From: an uncultured Porphyromonadaceae bacterium
Lineage (GTDB): Bacteria > Bacteroidota > Bacteroidia > Bacteroidales > Muribaculaceae
Assembly (NCBI GenBank): GCA_902461565.1
Contig: CABPYL010000002.1
Span: 66,412 to 130,411 of the forward strand
Direction: 5' to 3'
DNA: 64,000 nucleotides
Part shown: positions 51,950 through 59,743 of the stretch, one piece after another
Numbering within the stretch: position 1 is the stretch's first letter
Layout: each line of letters begins with the position of its first letter
The notes under the pieces: model-generated
Database searches by the model: none
Told to the model about the DNA's origin: nothing
What the model saw: the letters and a program-made list of their open reading frames with translations, nothing else
Translations under genes and position numbers: made by a program

Positions 51950-52130
51950 TAGAAAAATGGGCTGCCTCCATGCTCTCTTGTCGGTATCGCCAAACACCTG
52001 AATACACGCACGGAAAGGCAACCCATATTGTATGAGCTGTCGCCGTGCCTTGTGTATTCTTTTGATAGTTGGCGATTTCACAAGAAGTAAGGCACTTTTC
52101 TGTAGTTTTAAAAGTATGTCTACTCTAAGA
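51950..52130 (-). ncRNA. Structured small RNA candidate, 6S-like rod with alternative terminator fold
   Basis: Read on the minus strand, complementary arms nest from 52100 inward to a 29-nt loop (52042-52014). Pairs are 52100-52096/51956-51952 (GAAAA/TTTTC), 52094-52090/51967-51963 (TGCCT/AGGCA), 52084-52080/51981-51977, 52076-52069/51993-51986 (8 perfect), 52059-52052/52007-52000 (8 perfect) and 52048-52043/52013-52008 (6 perfect), separated by bulges. A -7 TACCTTTG lies at 52143-52136. In a competing fold GGGTTGCC (52024-52017) pairs with GGCAGCCC (51966-51959) and is followed by a T run, like an intrinsic terminator. Predicted length is about 180 nt, as for 6S RNA; identity is unproven. 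Confidence 0.55.
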
Positions 52131-52135
52131 CCCGA

Positions 52136-52143
52136 CAAAGGTA
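52136..52143 (-). promoter_or_regulatory. -7 element for the structured RNA candidate
   Basis: TACCTTTG on the minus strand matches TAnnTTTG; a start about 6 nt downstream would be near 52130. No TTTG or TTG is visible 19-21 bp upstream, so the promoter call rests on the -7 alone. Confidence 0.45.
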
Positions 52144-52250
52144 CATATTTTTTATGAGAATTGATCTACATGATTGGCAAAGTACTCAGGATATATAAGA
52201 TATTTTTTAACGCGATTCATTATTATTAAAATACCCTCTTATGATATCGC

Positions 52251-52281
52251 TTGATTATGTAGCTGAAAATTCGTAACTTTG
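52251..52281 (+). promoter_or_regulatory. Promoter of uvrA
   Basis: -33 TTG (52251-52253), 20-bp spacer, -7 TAACTTTG (52274-52281), predicting a start near 52288 and a leader of only about 14 nt before the ATG at 52302. No LexA-like palindrome is obvious in the interval. Confidence 0.7.
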
Positions 52282-52301
52282 TAAGTTAATCAAATTCAGA
52301 T

Positions 52302-55091
52302 ATGTCAGTTTCCAATATATGTATAAAGGGCGCCAGGGTCAATAATCTAAAGAATATTGATGTAGAAATCCCACGTAATAAGCTTGTTGTAATCACAGGC
52401 TTGTCGGGCTCCGGCAAATCGTCATTAGCTTTCGATACTCTCTATGCCGAGGGGCGTCGGCGCTATGTTGTAAGTCTTTCTTCATATGCCCGCCAGTTTA
52501 TGGGCAAGATGCAGAAGCCCGAGTGTGATTTCATTCGTGGTCTACCCCCCGCAATCGCAATCGAACAAAAAGTAAATACTCGTAATCCGCGCTCGACCGT
52601 AGGTACTTCAACGGAAATATACGACTACATACGAATGCTTTTTGGCCGTGTCGGGCATACTTTTTCGCCTGTTACAGGCGAAGAAGTGAAGAAACACAGT
52701 GTTGAGGATATTCTTGCTTATGTGTCTGCATTTCCACGAGGTACTCGCGCAGCTGTAGCCGCGCCAATTACACTTGATGAAGGACGTTCGTTAGAACAGC
52801 AGCTCGAAATCTTTAAGAAAGAAGGCTATACCCGAGTAATAAATTCGAATAACGAGTTTATTGAGATAGAAGATTATAAAGCAGAAAAAGGTGATACTCC
52901 CCTCCTCCTCGTCGACAGACTTGTCCTATCAGATGAGAAAGATGAGATATCACGATTGGCAGAGTCGGTCGAGACGGCCTTTTTTGAGGGCAATGACGAG
53001 TGTGTTATGCTTGCATGGCCGGATGGTCATGATGAACCGGTGAGCAAGAATTTCTCAAAACGATTCGAAGCCGACGGCATCACTTTTGTCGAGCCAAACG
53101 AGCAGATGTTCAATTTCAACAATCCGCTTGGTGTCTGTCCTAACTGTGAGGGTTTTGGCAATACTCTCGATATCGCCGAAAATCTCGTTATTCCGCAGCA
53201 ATGGCTATCGCTGTATGAAGGAGCCGTAGCACCCTGGCGAGGTAGTTTTTCCAATTGGCTTAAAGACTTTATGGCGGCGACTTATAAGTTTGATTTTCCA
53301 ATACACGAACCTTATAGCCAGCTTTCGTCTGAGCAAAAGCGTTTACTCTGGGAGGGCGACGGCAAAGATATAAAGGGTATTGATGCGTTCTTCGATTTTG
53401 TGCGTTCCAAACGTCAGTCTATAGAATACCGCATGATTCTCGCTCGTTACCGTGGTCGTACGATTTGCCATGCGTGTCATGGCTCGCGTTTGCGTCCCGA
53501 AGCAATGTATGTAAAAGTTGGAGGCAAAACTATCGCGGAATTGGTGAGAATGCCGGTATCTGAGCTTAAAACATGGTTCGATAATTTAACCCTTGACGGC
53601 CACGACGCCAAAATAGCTGCGCGTTTGCTACTGGAGATTAAGAAACGTCTTTCTTTCCTCTATGATGTTGGCCTTGGATATCTTACGCTCGACCGCGTGA
53701 GCAATAGTCTTTCCGGTGGCGAGAGCCAGCGAATAAATCTTGCAACATCGCTTGGCAGTAGTCTTGTTGGTTCGCTTTATATTCTTGATGAGCCGTCCAT
53801 CGGACTGCATTCCCGCGATACCGATCGTTTAATATCCGTGCTTAAGAAACTCCGGGATCTTGGGAATACTGTTGTTGTGGTCGAGCATGACGAAGAGATT
53901 ATGCGCGCAGCAGATTATGTTATCGATGTGGGACCGGATGCCGGTCGCCTCGGAGGTCGTATTGTATTCAGCGGCACACCCGAAAAACTTGAAAATGCCG
54001 ATTGTTATACTGCGAAATATCTTACGGGACGTCTGGAAATACCCGTGCCAAAAAGCCGCAGGCCTCTTCATGATTTCATAAAGGTTGAGAAAGCCACGGA
54101 GCATAATCTTAAAGATATCGACGTGGCATTCCCTCTTGGTGTCATGACAGTCGTTACAGGTGTAAGCGGATCAGGAAAATCTACGTTGGTGCGTGATATT
54201 TTCTATCGTGGGTTATGCCGCAAAATTTACAACGAAGGCGATGCTCCCGGCATGCATCGGGATATTACGGGCGATTTAAAACGCGTAAAAGATATCGTTT
54301 TCGTGGATCAGAATCCTATCGGAAAGTCTACGCGGTCAAACCCCGCTACATATCTGAAGGCATACGATGAAATACGTTCGCTTATGGCCTCGAGACAGGC
54401 CGCGCGACAGATGGGACTGACTGCAGCCGATTTCTCATTCAATACCGAAGGCGGACGCTGCGAAGCCTGCAAGGGCGAGGGACGCATAACCATAGAGATG
54501 CAGTTTCTGGCCGATGTTACCATCGAATGTGAGGAATGTCATGGCAAACGTTTTCAGCGCGATGTCCTTCAGGTGATGTATCGTGGTAAGAATATTTATG
54601 ATATACTTGAAATGACCGTAGACGAAGCCATATCTTTCTTCGGAGAGGATAAAGAAGAACGCACTGCCGAAAGGATTGTCGCGCGCCTGCAGCCGCTTCA
54701 AGACGTCGGATTAGGATATATCAAGCTGGGGCAGTCCTCCTCTACTCTCTCCGGCGGCGAGAACCAGCGCGTAAAGCTTGCCTATTTCCTGGCTATGGGT
54801 GCCTCTTCTCCTACAGTCTTTATATTCGACGAGCCTACAACAGGGCTTCATTTCCACGACATCCAGTTACTCCTGTCGTCCTTCGACCGACTTATAAAAC
54901 TCGGACATACACTTGTAATAGTAGAGCATAATCTCGACGTTATCAAGTGTGCCGATTATATCATCGATATGGGACCGGAAGGCGGAGAGGCTGGTGGTAA
55001 CGTTGTTGTAACAGGCACTCCTGAACAAATTGCCACATGCCCCGAAAGTCTCACCGGCACATATCTGCAGGAGAAACTACTTAAAAAGTAA
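52302..55091 (+). CDS. uvrA: Excinuclease ABC subunit A
   Basis: This 929-residue protein is the damage-recognition ATPase of nucleotide excision repair. Two ABC ATPase modules are present: Walker A GLSGSGKSSLA (about 33-43) and GVSGSGKSTLV (about 621-631), with signatures LSGGESQR and LSGGENQR. Zinc fingers are the CPNCEGFG/CHACHGSR pair near 280 and 390 and CEACKGEG...CEECHGKR near 720-750. The motif NPRSTVGTSTEIYDY is typical. Its last 11 bp overlap the converging DUF5686 gene. Confidence 0.97.
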   Translation: MSVSNICIKGARVNNLKNIDVEIPRNKLVVITGLSGSGKSSLAFDTLYAEGRRRYVVSLSSYARQFMGKMQKPECDFIRGLPPAIAIEQKVNTRNPRSTVGTSTEIYDYIRMLFGRVGHTFSPVTGEEVKKHSVEDILAYVSAFPRGTRAAVAAPITLDEGRSLEQQLEIFKKEGYTRVINSNNEFIEIEDYKAEKGDTPLLLVDRLVLSDEKDEISRLAESVETAFFEGNDECVMLAWPDGHDEPVSKNFSKRFEADGITFVEPNEQMFNFNNPLGVCPNCEGFGNTLDIAENLVIPQQWLSLYEGAVAPWRGSFSNWLKDFMAATYKFDFPIHEPYSQLSSEQKRLLWEGDGKDIKGIDAFFDFVRSKRQSIEYRMILARYRGRTICHACHGSRLRPEAMYVKVGGKTIAELVRMPVSELKTWFDNLTLDGHDAKIAARLLLEIKKRLSFLYDVGLGYLTLDRVSNSLSGGESQRINLATSLGSSLVGSLYILDEPSIGLHSRDTDRLISVLKKLRDLGNTVVVVEHDEEIMRAADYVIDVGPDAGRLGGRIVFSGTPEKLENADCYTAKYLTGRLEIPVPKSRRPLHDFIKVEKATEHNLKDIDVAFPLGVMTVVTGVSGSGKSTLVRDIFYRGLCRKIYNEGDAPGMHRDITGDLKRVKDIVFVDQNPIGKSTRSNPATYLKAYDEIRSLMASRQAARQMGLTAADFSFNTEGGRCEACKGEGRITIEMQFLADVTIECEECHGKRFQRDVLQVMYRGKNIYDILEMTVDEAISFFGEDKEERTAERIVARLQPLQDVGLGYIKLGQSSSTLSGGENQRVKLAYFLAMGASSPTVFIFDEPTTGLHFHDIQLLLSSFDRLIKLGHTLVIVEHNLDVIKCADYIIDMGPEGGEAGGNVVVTGTPEQIATCPESLTGTYLQEKLLKK

Positions 55092-57633
55092 AGTGCATGG
55101 CGATACGGATACCGCTACGGTCTATTTTATAGGGAACATCGCGGTAGTTCAGTCGCCATACATAGTCTACCCGGAGAATAGTAAAAATATTGTCAAGCCC
55201 TGCGGAAATTTCCATGTAGGGCTTGTTCATTTTGCTTACAGCGGCATCTGCAGGGAAGGCATACAGATCTTTGTTGAAGGTCGGATTGTTCCTGTCTGAC
55301 AGTTTACCATATAGACCGCTGAAGCTGACAATTTCGCGTAGACGAAGATTTCGGAAGCCCGGAATAAGATTGAACAATGCTCCGCGCAAATGCCAGCTTA
55401 TATGCCATGATGCGTACGTGGAGTTTATGAATTCCATAGGATTCATAAGCGCGAAACTCCCGGGTTGAATCGTATAGGAAAGGTTGGCATTCGGTATAAA
55501 CAGTTCGGGGAAAGGTGCGGCTGCCCATACATGACCTCCGGAAAAACTTGTCCGCAGTTTCCCGAGTATAGACAGTGATAAATCCTTAGAGACTGAAAGC
55601 TCAGTCCGGTTTACGCAGAATGTGGAACCTAAATTTTTTGGAGCCCACTGGTGCGTCAGTTCAAGTACGAGGGCATCGCGGTTAACCGGAACGCGCATGC
55701 TGCGCATCTGAAAGAATTTCTCGCCCGGAGCATACCGCAGCGTAAGACCGAGTACAGTTTCGTTATAGTGGGTGAATTCTGCACCGAAACCGTTTACGAA
55801 ACGTACGAATGGCGATGCTTCCTCGCGGATATGACTTACCTTTGCCACAAGCGAGAAATTGTTGGCAAGTTCGAGAGTATACGTTCCTTCTGTCTCTCGA
55901 CGGTATGTGAAGCGATCATCGGGCATTCGTGCAAGCGACAGCACAAAATTGTCGGCGTTGGTGTATAGATAATGTGTGCCAAGACGGTCGATATCATATT
56001 TGTGTCCGATTCTAAAGGAATGTATCGGAAACTCCCCCGGATGATATTTTTTTGTCGGGAAGGAATATTCACCTTCTACTTTATATTTCCATTTGCGGTC
56101 GCGAAAACCATATGCGACGTATCCGCTTGCAAAAAGATGTGGATTCAAATTTGCTGTGGTGAAGCCACCAAGGCGCAGACGCAATCCTTCTAAAGTGTTG
56201 TAACTTGCCAGAGTGTTTACCGGCCCGATGTCGAATCGGCTCTCTTTTCCTGTGGGGATATATCCGCGTTCCAATACTTTTATAATTTGTTCGCCCCAAT
56301 AGAATAACTTGTTTCGGCGCAGGCGTTGCATCAGCAGTTCCACCCTGCTCTCGCCCTTTTGCATATCTGTCAGGCGTGCATTCTGCCAGAAAAGGCTGTC
56401 GCGGGAGTAAGCCTCCGGTTCAATATAAATATTCCCAATACGACTGAATATAGCCTTTGCTGAATCCGGTTTCTCAAACGAATGGTTGTTGAAGTTGATT
56501 TTCCTGGAGATATACAGTTGTGGTGTGCCTGGAATAACCTGCATTACCGCGAACATATTGTCGCTTAGTTTCTGTCGTGAACCGTTCGGAGCCTTTTTGA
56601 AATCCTGCCTGATTTTAAGTGCTTTTACATAGTTCAGATTGATATCGTCGTCAACCTCCATATCTACCCGTCGCACGAACATCGTTGTATCGTTTGCCGG
56701 CACATAAAGATGACCTTTGAAGCCGAAAGAGGCCTTGTTGCGCGGATAAAAGGCCAGAACGATATGTTTCTGGTCGCTGTCGTCAAGCATTGCGGTGCTG
56801 TCCACAAGGTAGAACCGGTAGAAATCGGGAGACAGCGACGATAAGGGGCTGACAAAAGTATTACGCAGAAGCGGGATGTCGTTTGCGTATAATTCAACGT
56901 CGCGCAGAAGATCATCGAGGATTGTTTGCACATTATCTTGCTCCATGAATTCGTCGAGACCATTGCTTTTTACGCCGTGGATGATGTTTTTCTCGCTATG
57001 GGGCGATTTACGGTAAGCGTAAGAGGATGAGCGTTCTTTTACGGACACGTTCAGAACCGGCTTTCCGTCTATCTCTGATGTATCTACATGCTCTGACAGG
57101 TAAGGCATCTTCTTCAACATCCTGTTTTGTGAAGCTGTGGTGTCGAAATCATTGATACCAATGGAAATACGCTCATATTTGTCAAAAGAGTAATAATCGT
57201 TATTCTTCGGATCGGTCCGATCTGCGCTATTTCTTATCCTGCGAGCGAATTCTACTGCAGGGTTATTTTTTTTGGAATACTTTTTTTTCTTTACAATTAT
57301 TTCCGCCAGTTCCTGTGAAACCGGTGAGAGGTTGATATCGTACAATTGTATGGACGATTTGCGCAGTGGCACAGATTTGGGCTCATATCCCTGGCACGAA
57401 GCTATAATTTCAGTTGCACCGACCGGTACTCGAATTTCAAAGAAACCTTTGCTGTCGGCCACTGCAGACGTATTTGTATCCTTTATGCGCACCGATGCAA
57501 ATGGCAGGCCCTCTAACGAAACGGAATCGCGCACAATACCCTTGGCCGTGTTCTGGGCCATCAGAGAGCCCCCGGTTTGGACAAGCAGGAACAGGAGCAG
57601 ACAAATAATGCTTTTGGGTGCCGCGTACATCAA
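55081..57633 (-). CDS. DUF5686 family outer-membrane protein with carboxypeptidase-like N-domain
   Basis: The 850-residue product has a signal peptide (to about 26), then a carboxypeptidase-regulatory-like domain (KGIVRDSVSLEGLPFASVRIKDTNTSAVADSKGFFEIRVPVGATEIIASCQGYE, about 31-85). A long DUF5686 region ends in an outer-membrane beta barrel with a terminal Phe (MHFTF). The conserved FARRIRNSADRTDPKNNDYYSFDKYERI segment (about 129-156) is a family hallmark. Function is unknown. The first ATG is at 57633; the second ATG (57630) is equally possible. Confidence 0.88.
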   Translation of the reverse strand: MMYAAPKSIICLLLFLLVQTGGSLMAQNTAKGIVRDSVSLEGLPFASVRIKDTNTSAVADSKGFFEIRVPVGATEIIASCQGYEPKSVPLRKSSIQLYDINLSPVSQELAEIIVKKKKYSKKNNPAVEFARRIRNSADRTDPKNNDYYSFDKYERISIGINDFDTTASQNRMLKKMPYLSEHVDTSEIDGKPVLNVSVKERSSSYAYRKSPHSEKNIIHGVKSNGLDEFMEQDNVQTILDDLLRDVELYANDIPLLRNTFVSPLSSLSPDFYRFYLVDSTAMLDDSDQKHIVLAFYPRNKASFGFKGHLYVPANDTTMFVRRVDMEVDDDINLNYVKALKIRQDFKKAPNGSRQKLSDNMFAVMQVIPGTPQLYISRKINFNNHSFEKPDSAKAIFSRIGNIYIEPEAYSRDSLFWQNARLTDMQKGESRVELLMQRLRRNKLFYWGEQIIKVLERGYIPTGKESRFDIGPVNTLASYNTLEGLRLRLGGFTTANLNPHLFASGYVAYGFRDRKWKYKVEGEYSFPTKKYHPGEFPIHSFRIGHKYDIDRLGTHYLYTNADNFVLSLARMPDDRFTYRRETEGTYTLELANNFSLVAKVSHIREEASPFVRFVNGFGAEFTHYNETVLGLTLRYAPGEKFFQMRSMRVPVNRDALVLELTHQWAPKNLGSTFCVNRTELSVSKDLSLSILGKLRTSFSGGHVWAAAPFPELFIPNANLSYTIQPGSFALMNPMEFINSTYASWHISWHLRGALFNLIPGFRNLRLREIVSFSGLYGKLSDRNNPTFNKDLYAFPADAAVSKMNKPYMEISAGLDNIFTILRVDYVWRLNYRDVPYKIDRSGIRIAMHFTF

Positions 57634-57667
57634 ATATTTATTGTAATTTTATGCAAAATTTCGAACT

Positions 57668-58120
57668 ATGGCAAAGGAAATAGAACGCAAGTTTTTAGTT
57701 AGAAACGATTCGTATAAGGCTTTCGCCGTCGGTAATGATGAAATTGCCCAAGGTTATATTTCGACCGATCCTGACGGCACTGTGCGTGTGCGCCTGAAAG
57801 GAGAAAAGGCATTTCTTACAGTTAAGACTCGTAATCAAGGATGCGTCCGCAATGAGTGGGAATATGAAATCCCTGCTGCTGATGCGCGTCAGATGCTCGA
57901 GAATTGCCGGGGGTGCATTATTAGCAAAACACGTTATTATATTCCTGCCGACGATGGACTGCAATGGGAGGTAGACGAATTTCACGGAACACGTCAGGGG
58001 CTTACTGTCGCCGAAATAGAATTGCCAAGCGAAGATACCGCATTCGCGATACCCTCGTTTATCGGCGACGAAGTTACCGGCGATCCCGCATATTATAACT
58101 CTTCGCTCTCCAAAGGCTGA
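57668..58120 (+). CDS. CYTH domain protein (triphosphatase/class IV cyclase fold)
   Basis: This 150-residue protein starts with the CYTH signature EIERKFLV and carries the tunnel-lining charged pairs VRVRLKGEKAFLTVK (about 39-53), EWEYEIP and EVDEFHG...VAEIELPSE. Bacterial single-domain CYTH proteins are mostly inorganic triphosphatases; adenylate cyclase activity is rarer. It diverges from DUF5686 across only 34 bp, and its 3' end overlaps the rRNA methyltransferase gene by 28 bp. Confidence 0.9.
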   Translation: MAKEIERKFLVRNDSYKAFAVGNDEIAQGYISTDPDGTVRVRLKGEKAFLTVKTRNQGCVRNEWEYEIPAADARQMLENCRGCIISKTRYYIPADDGLQWEVDEFHGTRQGLTVAEIELPSEDTAFAIPSFIGDEVTGDPAYYNSSLSKG

Positions 58121-59565
58121 GTGCCCTCCTGGCTGTCATCGACAACAGAAGCAGGTTTATCGCGGCGTACGAGGCGTACCACGTTCTCTACGTGTTGTGT
58201 GTGTGGGAACATATCAACCGGCTGAACGGCATCGACACCGTACTTGCAGTCAAGCAGATTAATGTCGCGCGCTTGCGTGGCGGCATTGCAGCTTACATAC
58301 ACTATCACCTTCGGTTCAGCCCTAAGAATGGTTTCCACAACATCGGTGTGCATGCCTGCGCGTGGTGGGTCAACAATCATAACGTCCGGATGCCCGTGCG
58401 CAGCAATGAAATCGTCGTTAAGCACGTCTTTCATATCGCCTGCAAAGAACTTTGTATTGTCAATACCGTTTATCGCTGAATTGATTTTCGCGTCCTCGAT
58501 TGCTTCTGGTACGTATTCGATTCCTATAACTTTGGCAGCATTACGGCTTACAAAGTTTGCGATTGTACCCGTGCCTGTATAGAGGTCGTAGACGAGTTCG
58601 TTGCCTGTAAGCGAAGCCATATCGCGGGCAACATTATACAACTTGCATGCAGTGCGTGAATTTGTCTGGAAAAACGATTTTGGACCAATCCTGAAACGGA
58701 GACCTTCCATATCTTCCTCGATATATTCTCTGCCGGAATACAGGATTACGTCTTGGTCGGCAATGGTGTCATTCACTTTTTTGTTCACTACATACATCAG
58801 TGATGTTACGTTGAAGTTTTCCTTTATAGCATTCATCAGGCCGTCAAGTTCCTGCGGACGATCCTGTCCTACCACAACGATAACCATAAGTTCGCCAGTG
58901 GTTGTCGTACGGATAAGGAGTGTACGGATAAATCCTTCCTGGGCGCGCAGATCATAGAAAGGAAGATTTCGTTCTTTGCAGTATTTCTTTACAAACAGAC
59001 GGATATCATTGCACCATTCCGGCTGCAGATGGCAGCGATTGATGTCCAGAACCTTGTCGAAAGCGCCTGAAATGTGAAAACCGGCAGCATCCCGGTCGGG
59101 AAAATCCTGCCCGCTCTGTAACTGTTCGAATGTAAGCCAACAGCGGTTGGAAAAGGTGTATTCCAGTTTATTCCTGTATTCCCATATCTGGTCGCTGCCT
59201 ACGCATGCCGGAATCTCAGGGAGATCTACTTTTGCAATACGCTCCAGCGCGTCTACAACTTGCTGGCGTTTGCATTTAAGCTGATATTCGTATGGCAGGT
59301 GCTGCCAGCTGCAGCCGCCACATACGGAGAAGTGCTCGCATCGAGGTTCCACCCTAACCTTACCGGGTTGAACAATGCGCTCGATACGGCCTATAGCGTA
59401 ACTTTTCTTTTTTTTCTGTAATTGTATGTCAACAATGTCGCCGGGCGCACCAAAAGGCGCGAACACTACCATATCGTTTACGCGCGTTATGGCGTTGCCT
59501 TCGGCGGCAACATCGGTTATCTCAACATTCTCCAGCAACGGGAGTTGTTTCTTTTTTCTTGCCAT
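58093..59565 (-). CDS. rlmD: 23S rRNA (uracil-C5)-methyltransferase, RlmD/RumA family
   Basis: This 490-residue SAM-dependent RNA methyltransferase has a TRAM domain (about 11-68) and the Fe-S cluster motif CEHFSVCGGCSWQHLPYEYQLKCK (four cysteines). The SAM site is YDLYTGTGTIANFVSRNA, and the catalytic region is DPPRAGM followed by VSCNAATQARDI (nucleophilic Cys). Site specificity (U1939 versus U747) is not resolved, so the symbol is by family similarity. The start at 59565 (MARKKK) was preferred over 59613; a -7 TAACTTTG (59596-59589) lies between the two. Confidence 0.88.
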   Translation of the reverse strand: MARKKKQLPLLENVEITDVAAEGNAITRVNDMVVFAPFGAPGDIVDIQLQKKKKSYAIGRIERIVQPGKVRVEPRCEHFSVCGGCSWQHLPYEYQLKCKRQQVVDALERIAKVDLPEIPACVGSDQIWEYRNKLEYTFSNRCWLTFEQLQSGQDFPDRDAAGFHISGAFDKVLDINRCHLQPEWCNDIRLFVKKYCKERNLPFYDLRAQEGFIRTLLIRTTTTGELMVIVVVGQDRPQELDGLMNAIKENFNVTSLMYVVNKKVNDTIADQDVILYSGREYIEEDMEGLRFRIGPKSFFQTNSRTACKLYNVARDMASLTGNELVYDLYTGTGTIANFVSRNAAKVIGIEYVPEAIEDAKINSAINGIDNTKFFAGDMKDVLNDDFIAAHGHPDVMIVDPPRAGMHTDVVETILRAEPKVIVYVSCNAATQARDINLLDCKYGVDAVQPVDMFPHTQHVENVVRLVRRDKPASVVDDSQEGTQPLESEEL

Positions 59566-59640
59566 ATCTTTCTGTGTGTTTGTAAGTGCAAAGTTACGCA
59601 TTTTCGTCAACATTCCGCAGCCTGAGCAAATATAGGCAGC

Positions 59641-59682
59641 TAAAAATTAAAAAAGACGATACTTGTCTCACGACATGTATCG
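59641..59682 (-). terminator. Intrinsic terminator of the mutAB operon
   Basis: CGATACTTGTC (59657-59667) pairs with GACATGTATCG (59672-59682) with one mismatch. On the minus strand the stem is followed by TCTTTTTTAATTTTT. Confidence 0.85.
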
Positions 59683-59697
59683 CCTTCGGGGATTTAT

Positions 59698-59728
59698 GGT
59701 TCTCCCGGATAAATGAACCGGGAGAACC
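59698..59728. repeat. Second perfect hairpin downstream of mutB
   Basis: GGTTCTCCCGG (59698-59708) and CCGGGAGAACC (59718-59728) form an 11-bp perfect stem, loop ATAAATGAA, 16 bp past the mutB stop. It has no T run of its own on the minus strand and may protect the mRNA 3' end or assist the terminator at 59641-59682. Confidence 0.8.
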
Positions 59729-59743
59729 GGGGGAATGTTCTTT

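Noticed and set aside
51911..52138. 75-codon minus-strand frame (and an overlapping 64-codon frame at 51813-52007)
   Set aside because: They run through the complementary arms of the RNA candidate, and the 75-codon ATG lies inside the -7 element, so it would not be on the predicted transcript.
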